A DNA stretch of 64,000 nt from Pelomonas sp. Root1444 (GCF_001426885.1 NZ_LMFP01000011.1:95017-159016), one strand, 5' to 3'; positions 53,583-63,271 are shown, numbered from the stretch's first letter. The notes: generated by a model from the sequence alone, not told the origin. Made by a program: numbers and translations.

Positions 53583-54481
53583 GGTTTGCGAAGCGCCGGC
53601 ACCGGCGGCACGGGGATGCGCGGGCCGCCGTAGCCCTGCACCTCGCCGAAGCGCCCGCCATCGGCGCGCGCCCAGTCCTCCGCCCAGGTCTGCATCTCGG
53701 CCGGCTCGCGGCCGACGAAGTTCCACCAGAGCAGCGGCGCTTGCGCCCAAGGCTCGCCACCGAGCAGCAGCAGGCGCGACGCCGCCGAGCAGCGCAGCTC
53801 GAGGGACTCGCAGCCGGCGCCGACGTAGAGCAGCGTGCCGGGCGCAACGGTCTCGACCGCGTCGTGGCCGGTCGGGCTGACCTCGACCTCGCCTTCCAGC
53901 AGCATCACGCCATGCTCGAAGCGCGCATCCAGCGCCAGCGTCGCGCAGGCCGGGCCGGCGGCGGCGAGGTCGACGCCCAGCAGCGGCGTGAAGCTGGGCA
54001 CCGGCGAACGCTGGCCAGCGAGTTCGCCAATCAGCACCGTCGCGTCCCAGCCCTCGCCCAGCGCCGCATGCGGCAGCTCCGGGAAATGCTGGAAGCTCGG
54101 CGCCCGCTCGCGCTCGGCGTCCGGCAGCGCGATCCACAGCTGCGCCAGATGGATGCGGTCGGACAGCGATTCCTCGCTGTGCGAGATGCCGTGGCCGGCC
54201 GTCATCAGGTTCACTTGGCCGGCGCGCAGCACCTGCTCGGAGCCCAGGCTGTCGCGGTGCAGCACCTCGCCTTCGATCATCCAGCTGAAGGTCGACAAGC
54301 CCGTGTGCGGATGCGGGCCGACGTTCATGCGGCGCTCCGGTGGCAGCGTGGCCGGGCCGGCGTGGTCGGCAAAGCACCAGGCGCCGATGACGCGACGGGC
54401 TTTATTCGGCAGCGCGCGTTGGATGGGAATGCCGCCGACGTCGCCGACATGGCTGGTGATGCGCTCGACGAACACGCTCAT
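53579..54481 (-). CDS. Pirin family protein
   Basis: A 300-residue bicupin. The N-terminal cupin carries the Fe ligands H57, H59 (GPHPHTGLSTF), H101 and E103 (GHGISHSEES), the same set as human pirin (H56, H58, H101, E103). Pirins bind iron and some oxidise quercetin. It overlaps the FMN reductase gene by 4 nt (ATGA), and its end overlaps the stop of the convergent winged-helix/GHKL gene. Confidence 0.92.
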   Translation of the reverse strand: MSVFVERITSHVGDVGGIPIQRALPNKARRVIGAWCFADHAGPATLPPERRMNVGPHPHTGLSTFSWMIEGEVLHRDSLGSEQVLRAGQVNLMTAGHGISHSEESLSDRIHLAQLWIALPDAERERAPSFQHFPELPHAALGEGWDATVLIGELAGQRSPVPSFTPLLGVDLAAAGPACATLALDARFEHGVMLLEGEVEVSPTGHDAVETVAPGTLLYVGAGCESLELRCSAASRLLLLGGEPWAQAPLLWWNFVGREPAEMQTWAEDWARADGGRFGEVQGYGGPRIPVPPVPALRKP

Positions 54482-55038
54482 GCCGACCTCTTCCGCACGA
54501 AGTCGACAAAGCCCAGCACGAACTGCTGCAGCTGGCCGCGCACCTTGTCATCGACCAACCGGCCGTCGTCATCGAAGACCTTGCCGGCGTGCGACACCAT
54601 CAGCCGGCCGGCCATCCAGAAATCGCTGCCGAAGGTACGGAACACCGACAGCAGCGCGTCCTGCGACTGCACGGTGCCGAAGCCGCCGGGCGTGGCGCCG
54701 ATCAGGCCGGTCGGCTTGCCGCCGAACAGCTTGGCGCCCTCGCCGCTGGGGCGCGACAGCCAGTCCAGGCCGTTCTTCAGCACGCCAGGGATGGCGTTGT
54801 TGTACTCCGGCGTGCCGATCAGCAGCGCGTCGGCGGCGCGGATCTCTTCGCGCAGCGTTGTCACGGCCTCGGGGATGCCCTGAGCCTCGACGTCGCCGTC
54901 GTACAGCGGAATGCCGTGCAACGTGCGCAGCGCGATCGTGACGCCCTCGGGCGCCATGCCGGCCGCCGCACGCAGCAGCGCCGTGTTGTAGGAGGCGCGC
55001 CGCAGCGCGCCGCTGAGGGCAATGATCTTGAGCGTCAT
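54478..55038 (-). CDS. NADPH-dependent FMN reductase family protein
   Basis: A 186-residue flavodoxin-like reductase: SGALRRASYNTALLRAA (FMN phosphate loop), LLIGTPEYNNAIPGVLKNGLDWLSRP (the PEYN motif), and GLIGATPGGFGTVQ. It supplies reduced flavin or reduces quinones or azo compounds. It is translationally coupled to the pirin gene, which fits a quinone/flavonoid stress role. Confidence 0.9.
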   Translation of the reverse strand: MTLKIIALSGALRRASYNTALLRAAAGMAPEGVTIALRTLHGIPLYDGDVEAQGIPEAVTTLREEIRAADALLIGTPEYNNAIPGVLKNGLDWLSRPSGEGAKLFGGKPTGLIGATPGGFGTVQSQDALLSVFRTFGSDFWMAGRLMVSHAGKVFDDDGRLVDDKVRGQLQQFVLGFVDFVRKRSA

Positions 55039-55112
55039 GACACGACCGGCGAGAGGGTGGGGCTGGCCATGATGCCAGCGCCGCCTCGCCGGGTGTCAGT
55101 TCGACGCTGCGG

Positions 55113-57224
55113 TCAGGACCGCGTGCAGTACACCGGCGTGCTGGAGGGCACGGTGGGCGGCGTGGCCGTGTAGGCCTCGGTGCGCGTCAGCGTGACGTTG
55201 CACTGGGCGTCGACGACCAGGTCGAACAGCGTCCAGTAGTCGGTGGAGGCGGTTTCGCCCGTGGCCGGCGGGATGAACAGCTCGGTGCGGCCACCCGGCA
55301 ACACCAGCTCGACACGCGCGCCGCTGACGGCGACGGGGCCGCTGTCGTAGCCGCTGTAGTTGCGCACCGCGTACTTGTAGGTGCCCACCATCAGCTTGGT
55401 CAGCGTCACGACCTCGGGGCCGAAGCTGCTGGTGTCGTCCACGTCCAGGTTGGCGAAGGGCGCGGCCGCGAGCTGGCCCTTGCTGCTGTAGTAGACGTGC
55501 GCACCGCTGGGTGTCCACAGGTGGCTGTCGAGGTCGCTCGGCCGGGCGCCCCAGGTCAGCTTGATGGACACGCCGTTGGCGTTGGCGGCCAGCACCAGGC
55601 AGTCGGGCAGGGTCAGTTCACCCGTGCTGCTTTCCACACGCAGCGTGTTGCTGATCAGCAGGCCGCGCACGCCGATCAGCGTGGCCAGGCTGTTCTGGCG
55701 CACGGCGATGCGGAAGGCCCCGGTCGCATCGCTGAGCGCGCTGCTTGTGCCGCTGTAGTCGATGCCGTCGCTGGTGATGCTGGCGCCGGCCACGCGGGCG
55801 CCGGCAGCGTCGGTGATGCAGCCGTTGATCCAGACCGTCTCGCTGACACGGTCGGCGTTCCAGACGCTGAAGTGGCTGACGCTGCCTTCGTAGTAGCGCG
55901 CCGTACCGCTGCCTTGCAGCGTGGCGGAGCCCTCCTGCATCCAGCGGCCGCTGGCCGTGTCGAAGTGGAACAGCGGGATGGTGGCGGGCGGGTTGGCGTC
56001 ACGGGTGCCCAGCGGGATGCGGATCGTGGCCGTCTGGCCGGCGCGCAGGTTGGCGGGCTTGCCGGTGCTGTCGGTGATCTGCACGCTCAGCGCGCCGAAG
56101 CTCTCGATGGGCACGGCGGTGCCGGCGTTCAGCGTCGTGTAGTCGCCGGGCATCAGGCTGGAGTCCAGCGACGGGTCAATGGCGGCGATGCTGACGGTGG
56201 CGTTGCCGGTCAGCGTGCTGCCGTCGGCCCGGGCCAGACTGGCCGCGGCCAGCGTGACGCGGGCGTTGCCGGCCGCGTTGGACACGCTGCCGCCGACGGA
56301 CGCGTCGAGCGTGGCGGTGGCCGTCGCAGGCACCAGGCGCGCCAGCACGCCGCTGGCCCCGGTGTCGCCCACGGCGACGATGCGGGCGCTCTCGCCATAG
56401 CCGGCGCCGCTGAAGCTGACGACGGTGCGTGCATTGGCGGTCACGCCGCTGACGCTGAACTGGCCTTGCGCGTCCGTCGTGGCGGTACGCGTGCCGACGG
56501 CGACGGTGATGCCGGGCAGCGGCGCGCCGGTCAGGCCATCCAGCGCGCGGCCGCTGACAGCCAGGCGGCTCAGCAGCGTCAGGTTCACGCTGGCGTCGGC
56601 GCAGTTGGTGGGTGCGGCGGTCTGGCAGATGCGGTAGCCCAGTGCCGTCGCGCCTGCCGTGGCCGCGGCCGTGTCGGCGGCGATCAGCACGCCGTCGGCG
56701 CGCAGCGTCACGCCGGCAGGCCAGGTGCCGGTGGTGGCGGCGGTGACCGTGTCGGCCGTGGCGGCAACGCCGTCGAGCTGGTCATTGGCCAGCAGCGTGG
56801 CGGTCTCGCCAGCGGCGATGCTGAGGTTGTCGGCCGCTGCGGCGATGGGGGGCTTGGCGATGGTCAGCGCGGCACTGCCGGTCGCGCAGTTGCTGGCGGC
56901 ACCGGCCTCGCAAAGTTGGTAGCTCAGCGTGTAGCTGCCCGGTACTGCACCGCGCGCGACGGCCACGACGCCGTCGGTCACGCTGACACCCTGCGGCAAC
57001 GTGCCGCTGAAGGTCACTGTCGCGTTGCCGCCAGTGCCCACGCGGGCGGCAGCGCCACCCACCGTGTCATTGGCCAGCACCGAGGCGTTCTGCCCCGTGC
57101 CCAGTGCCAACGTGTCGGCCGCAGCCACCATCGGTGTCGGGCCGCTGTCGCCCCCGCCACAGGCAGTCAACAGTGCCGCCAAAGCCGCGGCGCACGCCAG
57201 CCGACCCTGCGTGTTCATCCTCAT
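55113..57224 (-). CDS. Large lipoprotein with bacterial Ig-like, carboxypeptidase-regulatory-like and DUF2135 domains
   Basis: A 703-residue lipoprotein (lipobox LLTAC near residue 20). After tandem all-beta repeats containing ASVLANDTVGGAAAR and ATLLANDQLDG (Ig/cadherin-like), a carboxypeptidase-regulatory-like module is seen (VSGRALDGLTGAPLPGITVAVGTRTATTDAQGQFSVSGV), then a second one (ITDAAGARVAGASITSDG). The C-terminus matches the YfaP/DUF2135 domain: IKLTWGARPSDLDSHLWTPSGAHVYY and GPEVVTLTKLMVGTYKYAVRNYSG. It is probably surface or outer-membrane exposed. The ATG at 57224 follows AGAGGATT; a TTG at 57230 is in frame. Confidence 0.78.
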   Translation of the reverse strand: MRMNTQGRLACAAALAALLTACGGGDSGPTPMVAAADTLALGTGQNASVLANDTVGGAAARVGTGGNATVTFSGTLPQGVSVTDGVVAVARGAVPGSYTLSYQLCEAGAASNCATGSAALTIAKPPIAAAADNLSIAAGETATLLANDQLDGVAATADTVTAATTGTWPAGVTLRADGVLIAADTAAATAGATALGYRICQTAAPTNCADASVNLTLLSRLAVSGRALDGLTGAPLPGITVAVGTRTATTDAQGQFSVSGVTANARTVVSFSGAGYGESARIVAVGDTGASGVLARLVPATATATLDASVGGSVSNAAGNARVTLAAASLARADGSTLTGNATVSIAAIDPSLDSSLMPGDYTTLNAGTAVPIESFGALSVQITDSTGKPANLRAGQTATIRIPLGTRDANPPATIPLFHFDTASGRWMQEGSATLQGSGTARYYEGSVSHFSVWNADRVSETVWINGCITDAAGARVAGASITSDGIDYSGTSSALSDATGAFRIAVRQNSLATLIGVRGLLISNTLRVESSTGELTLPDCLVLAANANGVSIKLTWGARPSDLDSHLWTPSGAHVYYSSKGQLAAAPFANLDVDDTSSFGPEVVTLTKLMVGTYKYAVRNYSGYDSGPVAVSGARVELVLPGGRTELFIPPATGETASTDYWTLFDLVVDAQCNVTLTRTEAYTATPPTVPSSTPVYCTRS

Positions 57225-57335
57225 GTGCAATCCTCTCTGTGTTTGTCCGTCTCGGGCGACGAGCCCGAAAGCGGCGCGGATGCTAGATGCGGGAAGACCC
57301 GCATTCGCCGCACAAACACCGGGCCTCCCAACCCT

Positions 57336-57347
57336 TAGGGGCCCCTA
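57336..57347. promoter_or_regulatory. TAGGGGCCCCTA palindrome upstream of large lipoprotein gene
   Basis: A 12-bp perfect palindrome with CTAG in its right flank, 112 bp upstream of the lipoprotein start. The remainder of 57225-57449 holds two more small hairpins (TCGGGC/GCCCGA near 57251-57267 and ATGCGGG-AAGA-CCCGCAT... at 57287-57304), all within the lipoprotein leader. Confidence 0.4.
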
Positions 57348-57451
57348 GATGAATGGCTCTCAACAGGGGAACAACACCCGGAGCCGCAGCCCAACGGGGT
57401 GGGCGCGAGCTGCGCGGCGGCGCTGCGGCAATCACGGAAGAGGTGCCGCAA

Positions 57452-57480
57452 AAAGCAGGCGGGCCCGAAGGCCCGCCTTT
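57452..57480 (-). terminator. Rho-independent terminator after molybdenum hydroxylase operon
   Basis: The stem AGGCGGGCC/GGCCCGCCT with loop CGAA is followed on the minus strand by GCTTTTTG. It lies 47 bp after the stop of the large molybdenum subunit gene. Confidence 0.85.
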
Positions 57481-57526
57481 CATGTTGAAACACAGCCGCG
57501 CGGCTTGCCGCGACGGCGAGAGATGC

Positions 57527-59770
57527 TCAGGCGAACCTGAACGGCAGCTCGCGCTGGCGCTGCCCCGTCAGCCGCGCCACCGCGTTGGCGAGTGCGGGCG
57601 CAAGGGGCGGCAGGCCCGGCTCACCCATGCCCTTGGGCGGGTCGTTGCTGGGCACGATGCTGACCGTCATCACCTTGGGCGCGTCCGTGATGCGCGGCAT
57701 CGCCATGTCGTAGAAGTTGTTCTGCTCGACGACGCCGTCCTTGAGCGTGATGCGATGCGTCGGCATCGTGGTCGCCAGCGCCATGATGGCCGCGCCCTGC
57801 ACCTGGGTCTCGACGGCGCGCGGGTTCACGCACAGGTTGCAGTGCACGCCGGCATGCACTTCCTGCAGCACCGGCTGGCGGTCCTTGCCCTTGCCCTTCA
57901 TGCTGGCCACGACGACATAGGCGACGACCGACTCGAAGCTTTCGTGCACGGCGACGCCCCAGGCCTGGCCGGCCTTGAGCTTGCGCTTGCCATAACCGCT
58001 CTTGTCCACGGCGGCCTGCAGCGCGGCACGATGACGCTCGGCCTTGCCGTTGCCTTCCATGAGCTTCAGGCGGTAGGCCACCGGGTCCTGCTTGGTGGCC
58101 AGGGCAATTTCGTCGACCAGCGTCTCCATCACATAGGCGGTGTGCGTGGAGCCGACCGAGCGCCACCACAGCACCGGCACGCTCACGTCCGGGTGATGCA
58201 CGCTGAGGTTCATCGGGAACTCATAGGGCTCGCGCATGCCCTCGGTGGCCGTGCCGTCCACGCCCTTCTGGACGCCGAAGCCTTCGAACGGCGAGCCCTT
58301 CAGGATGCTCTGGCTGACGATGCGATGCTGCCAGCCGGCGATCTTGCCCGCGGCGTCGAAGCCGATCTCCGCGCGGTGCACGGTCATGGGCCGGTAGTAG
58401 CCGGCCTTGACGTCGTCCTCGCGGCTCCAGATCACCTTGACGGGCATCGGCTTGCCGGCCTGGGCCAGCGCCACCGCGACGGCCGCCGCCTCGCGCGGCC
58501 ATTCGGAGGCGGGCGTGGCGCGCCGGCCGAAGCCGCCGCCGGCCATCTGCACGTTGATCTGCACCTGCTCGGGCTTGAGGCCCACCGCCTTGGCCAGGTT
58601 CATCGCGTCGACGCCGGGCATCTGGGAAGCGAAGTAGAAATCGCAGCGGTCGGCTTTCAAATCCACCGTGCAGGCCAGCGGCTCCATCTGCGCATGGTTG
58701 AGGTAGGGGAAGACGAAGTCCGCGACGAGCTTCTTCGGCGCCTTGCTCCAGCCGCTCACGTCGGCCTGGAACTCGGGCTTGGGCGCGGGCGTGCCAGGCG
58801 ACCGGGCGAGCGCCAGGTATTGCTTGGTCAGCGCCTGGGTGTCGGGCTTGGGCGTGCCGCTCAGGTCCCAGTCGACCTTGAGCGCGTCGCGGCCCTTCTT
58901 GGCGGCCCAATAGCCGCTGGCCACCACCGCCACGCCCTGGCCGCCGCGGTCCAGGGTCACCGGCAGCACGGCCTTGACGCCCTTGACCTTGAGCGCCTCC
59001 GCCGCGTCGAGCTTGGCGACCTTGCCGTTGAAGACCGGCGGGCGCTGGATGACCGCAACCGCCATGCCGGGCAGTTGCACGTCCATGCCATAGGCCTGCG
59101 CGCCGGTGGACTTGGCCTCGCTGACGATCAACGTGGTGGGCTTGCCGATGAGCTTGAAGTTCTTCGGGTCCTTCAGCGTGACGGCCTCGGGCACCGGCAG
59201 CTTCATGGCCGCGTCGAAGAATTCGCCATAGCCGGCCGTTCGCCGCGCGTCGCCGATGAGGCCGGAGATGACGCCCTTCTCCGCCGTCAGCGACGCCGGA
59301 GAAACGCCCCAGCTCTGCGCCGCGGCTGCCAGCAGCATCGCCTTGGTGCGGGCGCCCAGCTCGCGGTACTGCTGGTAGCTGTTCTTGATGGAGTTGGAGC
59401 CGCCGGTCAGGTGGATGCCCATGGCCGGGTCCACGTAGGCCGGTTTCTGGTCGCCGAAGCCGCTGCGGACCTTGCTCCAGTCGGCATCCAGCTCCTCCGC
59501 GCAGATCATGGCCAGGCCGGTCTCCACGCCCTGGCCCATGTCCATGCGGTTGCACAGGATGGTGGTGGTGCCGTCCTGTGCGATGGTGACGAAGGCGACC
59601 GGCTGCTCGGTCGGCTTGGTGCCCGGCTTGGCAGCGGGCGGTTGCTGCGCCGCAGCCAGGCCCGGCAGCAGGGCCAGGCCGACGGCGCCGCCGACGGTGG
59701 TGGTGACGAAGGCGCGGCGCGAGACGCCGACGCCGGTGACGAGGCGGTCCAGCCGTTGGGGGTTGAGCAT
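57527..59770 (-). CDS. Molybdopterin-binding subunit, xanthine dehydrogenase / isoquinoline oxidoreductase (IorB) type
   Basis: A 747-residue molybdenum hydroxylase large subunit. A twin-arginine-type leader is visible (VTGVGVSRRAFVTTTVGGAVGLALLPGLAAAQ), so the folded enzyme is probably exported by Tat. The cofactor-binding stretches TTTILCNRMDMGQGVETGLAMI, QMAGGGFGRRATPASEWPREAAAVA and VETQVQGAAIMAL are present, as is the catalytic-Glu region KGMGEPGLPPLAPALANA. It would hydroxylate an N-heterocycle or oxidise an aldehyde; no substrate can be assigned. AGGAGAC lies before ATG 59770, and the small Fe-S subunit gene is directly upstream. Confidence 0.9.
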   Translation of the reverse strand: MLNPQRLDRLVTGVGVSRRAFVTTTVGGAVGLALLPGLAAAQQPPAAKPGTKPTEQPVAFVTIAQDGTTTILCNRMDMGQGVETGLAMICAEELDADWSKVRSGFGDQKPAYVDPAMGIHLTGGSNSIKNSYQQYRELGARTKAMLLAAAAQSWGVSPASLTAEKGVISGLIGDARRTAGYGEFFDAAMKLPVPEAVTLKDPKNFKLIGKPTTLIVSEAKSTGAQAYGMDVQLPGMAVAVIQRPPVFNGKVAKLDAAEALKVKGVKAVLPVTLDRGGQGVAVVASGYWAAKKGRDALKVDWDLSGTPKPDTQALTKQYLALARSPGTPAPKPEFQADVSGWSKAPKKLVADFVFPYLNHAQMEPLACTVDLKADRCDFYFASQMPGVDAMNLAKAVGLKPEQVQINVQMAGGGFGRRATPASEWPREAAAVAVALAQAGKPMPVKVIWSREDDVKAGYYRPMTVHRAEIGFDAAGKIAGWQHRIVSQSILKGSPFEGFGVQKGVDGTATEGMREPYEFPMNLSVHHPDVSVPVLWWRSVGSTHTAYVMETLVDEIALATKQDPVAYRLKLMEGNGKAERHRAALQAAVDKSGYGKRKLKAGQAWGVAVHESFESVVAYVVVASMKGKGKDRQPVLQEVHAGVHCNLCVNPRAVETQVQGAAIMALATTMPTHRITLKDGVVEQNNFYDMAMPRITDAPKVMTVSIVPSNDPPKGMGEPGLPPLAPALANAVARLTGQRQRELPFRFA

Positions 59771-59780
59771 GTCCGTCTCC

Positions 59781-60236
59781 TCAGGCGAGTTGGGCCGCGG
59801 CCGCATGGATGGCAGCGCGGATGCGGGTGTAGGTGCCACAGCGGCAGATATTGCCGGCCATGGCTTCGTCGATCTGGGCGTCGGTGGGCTTCTTGTTGGC
59901 CTTGAGCAGCGCCACGGCGCTCATCACCTGGCCGCTCTGGCAGTAGCCGCACTGGGCCACGTCATGCGCGACCCAGGCCGCCTGCACGAGCTGGCCGACC
60001 TTGTCGGAGGCGATGCCTTCGATGGTGGTCACCGGGCCTTGCACGGACGAGATCGGCGTCATGCAGGCCCGCACCGGCGCGCCGGCCACGTGCATCGTGC
60101 AGGCGCCGCACTGGGCCGCGCCGCAGCCGAACTTGGCTCCGGTGAGCTGCAACTCCTCGCGAACCGCCCAAAGCAGCGGCATGTCGGGGTCGGCGTCCAG
60201 CGAGACGGCGCGACCATTGACGGTCATGTTGATCAT
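59781..60236 (-). CDS. (2Fe-2S)-binding subunit of molybdenum hydroxylase (IorA-like)
   Basis: A 151-residue electron-transfer subunit with two [2Fe-2S] clusters: plant-ferredoxin type C38, C43, C46, C58 (GCGAAQCGACTMHVAGAPVRACM) and the helical-domain pair C96, C99, C131, C133 (CGYCQSG, CRCGTY). It has no signal peptide, so it would ride with the Tat-exported large subunit. No FAD subunit gene is adjacent, as in isoquinoline 1-oxidoreductase-type enzymes. The next gene starts 10 bp downstream. Confidence 0.93.
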   Translation of the reverse strand: MINMTVNGRAVSLDADPDMPLLWAVREELQLTGAKFGCGAAQCGACTMHVAGAPVRACMTPISSVQGPVTTIEGIASDKVGQLVQAAWVAHDVAQCGYCQSGQVMSAVALLKANKKPTDAQIDEAMAGNICRCGTYTRIRAAIHAAAAQLA

Positions 60237-60352
60237 TGGGGGGCTCCGGAGGGGGATGGGACGGCGGGACTCTAGCCAGAAGCGGCGACCCAGTACTTCA
60301 GTCAGGTATACCGTTTGCTGCCCGGCCCGCCCGCGCGGGCGCTCAACGCATG

Positions 60353-60376
60353 AAAAAGGGGCTCCGGAGAGCCCCC
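60353..60376 (-). terminator. Rho-independent terminator of TonB receptor gene
   Basis: GGGGCTC-CGGA-GAGCCCC, followed on the minus strand by TTTTTC. It lies 20 bp after the receptor stop codon. Confidence 0.9.
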
Positions 60377-60395
60377 TGCGCTTGGCGCACCGCGC

Positions 60396-63149
60396 TCACT
60401 TGAACTGGTAGCTCGCGCTCAGGTACCAGAAGCGCCCACGCGGGTCGACGAAGGAGCCGGCATAGCCGGTCACGTGCGATCCGTAGCTGGACACGGCGGT
60501 GAACGGCGGGTCCTGGTTGAAGACGTTGCGGGCGCCGACGCGCAGCGCCAGCGCCGGCACGGGCTTCCAGCCCACCGCCATGTTCCAGCGGCTGCTGTCC
60601 TTGACCTTGTACTCGACCGCCGGACCGACGTTGGCCTCGACGAGGCCTGCCGATTCCGTCCAGCCCTTCACGAAGACGTTTTCCAGCGTGAAGTTCCAGT
60701 TGCCGAGGTTCCAGTCGAGGCCCAGCGTGTGCTGCCACTGCGGCACCGGCTGCACGCTCGCGCCGTCGCCGGCCGTGCCCTCGTAGGAGACGAAGGGCGT
60801 GCCCTTGCCGTTCTGCTGCTTCCAGGTGTTGATGTAGCTGCCGGCGAAGCTGGCGCCCAGGCGGCCCATCGAGCCCAGGCCCCAGCTGGCCTTGACGTCG
60901 ACGTCGATGCCGTTGGTCTTCAGGTCGCCGAGGTTCTCGACCGGCGTCTCGATGTAGCTGATGAAGCCGTTGGCCAGGCGGTGGATGCGGGACTTGTAGC
61001 GCTCATAGAGCGTCTCGTCGGCCATGATGGCATCGCCGCCGATGACGCTGATCTGGTCCTTCTTCTGGATGTGCCAGTAGTCCAGCGCGATCGACAGGTC
61101 GCGCACCGGCTCGAAGACGACACCGACCGAGTACTGGCGCGACTTCTCGGGCTTCAGGCTGGGGTCGCTGGACAGGCGCACATTGAACTGCGTCTCGCAG
61201 CGCGGGTCGTTGGCCTGGCCGGGCGGGCAGTCGGGGTCGACCAGCGAGTTGGCCGTGTTGGTGAAGGCCGTCGGGCTGTTGATGTCCCACAGCGTCGGCG
61301 CGCGGAAGCCGGTGCCGGCGCTGGCGCGCAGCAGCACCGCCTTGCTCGGCTGGAAGCGCAGCGTGACGCCCGGGTTGAAGGTGTTGCCGAAATCGCTGTA
61401 GTGGTCGTAGCGCGCCTTGACGGTGGCTTCCCAGCCCTTGGCGAAGGGCATGGACAGCTCGCTGAACACCGCGTAGATGCTGCGCGACGCGGTGGTGTTG
61501 GGCACCGAGCCCTCGCCGCCGATGTGCAGGCCCAGCTCGTAGTCCGCGTTGACGGACCGGTCGTTGGCCTTTTCCTTGCGCAGGTCGGCGCCCAGCGCCA
61601 GCATCATCGGGCCGCCGGCCATGCTCATCAGCTCGCGGCTGGCCTTGGCGTCCAGCGCATAGGTCGTGCTCTTGGAGCGCCGCATCGGGCCTTCCATGCG
61701 CGCACGGTTCAACGCCGCCAGGCCCGCTTCATCCTGCGGGCCGAAGGGGTTGATGACGCCCGTGGCCAGCTCGGTGATGAAGCGGCCCTCATGCAGATAG
61801 TTGAAATAGTCCAGCGAGCCCTTGGCCTGCGACACCGTCAGGCCGGCGTCGTAGTCCCAGCCGGCGGCGACGCCGGTCAGGCCGGCGACGAGGCGGGTCT
61901 GCTCGTTCAAGGTGTTGTTGGTGCGCGGGCCGACGGGCACGGAGCGCATCGCGATCTCGGTGAAGCCGCCGCCCAGCGTGTCGAAGTCCGCCGCCGTGTA
62001 GCCCAGGCTGAGCAGCAGCTCACGTGGGAAGTACTTGCTCGTGATGGGCAGCGCGAAGGACGGGTAGGTGCCGTCGGCCTTGACGTGGCCGGCCGTCGAG
62101 TCGATGGGCACGGCGGCCGTGCGACCGATGGACTTGCTGCGTGCGTAGCTGGCCTCGAAGAACAGCGTCGAGTCTCTGCCCATGTCCAGCGACAGGCGGG
62201 CGAAGGCGTCGGCCTTGGTCGAGTCGGGCAGGTTCTCCTGCATGGCGGGGTAGATGAAGCGACAGCGCTTGATCGGCGTGCCGTTGGGCGTGGTGTCCTC
62301 CAGCGTCTGGATGGTGTTGAAGTTGGGGTCGCAGGCGCTGAAGTTGGTGCCGGCGTTGGCATAGGCGCCCGGCGTGATGCCGAAGTCCACGAGGCGGCCG
62401 GGGAAGGAACGCCCCGACGTCGGGGGATCGGAGCCGGGGATCTCCTCCAGGCCGCGCAGGTACCACTTCTGGTCGATGGCGCTGATCTTGGTCTGCTTCT
62501 TGACGTTGCCGGTCAGCAGCAGGTTGTAGCCGTTGCTCTTGAGGTCGCCCATGCCGAAGGCGACGGACGCGCTGGTCTCCTTGCCGCCGATGTTCTTCTC
62601 GGTGTCGCCGTACTTCAGCGTCAGCTCGCCCTTGTCGTAGTCCTTGCGGGTGATGAAGTTGATGACGCCGCCGACGGCGTCGGTGCCGTACACGGCGGAG
62701 GCGCCGTCGCGCAGCACCTCGATGCGGTCGATGGCCGCGAACGGGATGCTGTTCAGGTCCACCGACGAGTTGCCGCCGATGGAGCCGAACGCGAAGTTGG
62801 CCAGGCGCCGCCCGTTGAGCAGCACCAGCGTCGAGTTGGGGCCCAGGCCGCGCAGGTTGGCGAAGCTCTGCGCGTAGCCGGCGCCCTGCGTGGAGTCGGA
62901 CTGCAGCGCCGTGTTGGCGCCGACGCGGCGCAGGATGTCCTCGATGTTGGTGGCACCGGACTTGAGGATCTGGTCGCGCGTGATGACGCTGACGGGCAGC
63001 GCCGTCTCGGACTCCACGCGCTTGATGGACGAACCGGTGATGGTGATGCGCTCGAGCTGCTGTTGCCGCGGCGCGTCCTGCGCCGCGGCCGAGCCGGCGA
63101 TGCCGGCGGCCAGCAGGGCCAGCGCCAATCGGGTGTGTCGGTGTTGCAT
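60396..63149 (-). CDS. TonB-dependent outer-membrane receptor
   Basis: A 917-residue receptor. Signal peptide ending GSAAAQ; the TonB-box-like ITITGSSIKRVESET is near residues 37-52. The plug shows LPVSVITRDQILKSGATNIEDILRRVGANTALQS, NLRGLGPNSTLVLLNGRRLANFAFG and IDRIEVLRDGASAVYGTDAVGGVINFIT. The barrel follows, with RASAGTGFRAPTLWDINSP and the final aromatic strand GRFWYLSASYQFK. The substrate is unknown. AGGAG sits 8 bp before the ATG at 63149; an in-frame GTG at 63158 is possible. Its neighbour, the molybdenum hydroxylase, may process a compound it imports, but the terminator and gap argue for separate units. Confidence 0.92.
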   Translation of the reverse strand: MQHRHTRLALALLAAGIAGSAAAQDAPRQQQLERITITGSSIKRVESETALPVSVITRDQILKSGATNIEDILRRVGANTALQSDSTQGAGYAQSFANLRGLGPNSTLVLLNGRRLANFAFGSIGGNSSVDLNSIPFAAIDRIEVLRDGASAVYGTDAVGGVINFITRKDYDKGELTLKYGDTEKNIGGKETSASVAFGMGDLKSNGYNLLLTGNVKKQTKISAIDQKWYLRGLEEIPGSDPPTSGRSFPGRLVDFGITPGAYANAGTNFSACDPNFNTIQTLEDTTPNGTPIKRCRFIYPAMQENLPDSTKADAFARLSLDMGRDSTLFFEASYARSKSIGRTAAVPIDSTAGHVKADGTYPSFALPITSKYFPRELLLSLGYTAADFDTLGGGFTEIAMRSVPVGPRTNNTLNEQTRLVAGLTGVAAGWDYDAGLTVSQAKGSLDYFNYLHEGRFITELATGVINPFGPQDEAGLAALNRARMEGPMRRSKSTTYALDAKASRELMSMAGGPMMLALGADLRKEKANDRSVNADYELGLHIGGEGSVPNTTASRSIYAVFSELSMPFAKGWEATVKARYDHYSDFGNTFNPGVTLRFQPSKAVLLRASAGTGFRAPTLWDINSPTAFTNTANSLVDPDCPPGQANDPRCETQFNVRLSSDPSLKPEKSRQYSVGVVFEPVRDLSIALDYWHIQKKDQISVIGGDAIMADETLYERYKSRIHRLANGFISYIETPVENLGDLKTNGIDVDVKASWGLGSMGRLGASFAGSYINTWKQQNGKGTPFVSYEGTAGDGASVQPVPQWQHTLGLDWNLGNWNFTLENVFVKGWTESAGLVEANVGPAVEYKVKDSSRWNMAVGWKPVPALALRVGARNVFNQDPPFTAVSSYGSHVTGYAGSFVDPRGRFWYLSASYQFK

Positions 63150-63271
63150 GAAGCTCACTCCTCTGGTCTCTGGGCTGTGTCCAGGGTCGTCCCGACCCTC
63201 GCCGCGGCGCGGCTTTGCAGCCCTTGTGCAAAGAAGTGTTGAGCGTCATTTCATGCGTGATCCCCTGCGGA

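Noticed and set aside
57353-59905. An 850-codon plus-strand frame over the molybdenum hydroxylase gene
   Set aside because: The minus-strand enzyme has all cofactor motifs and a ribosome site. The plus-strand translation is featureless.
60474-63242. A 922-codon open frame on the plus strand opposite the TonB receptor
   Set aside because: The receptor has a signal peptide, plug and barrel motifs. The opposite frame is low-complexity Arg/Ala/Val and has no recognisable domain.
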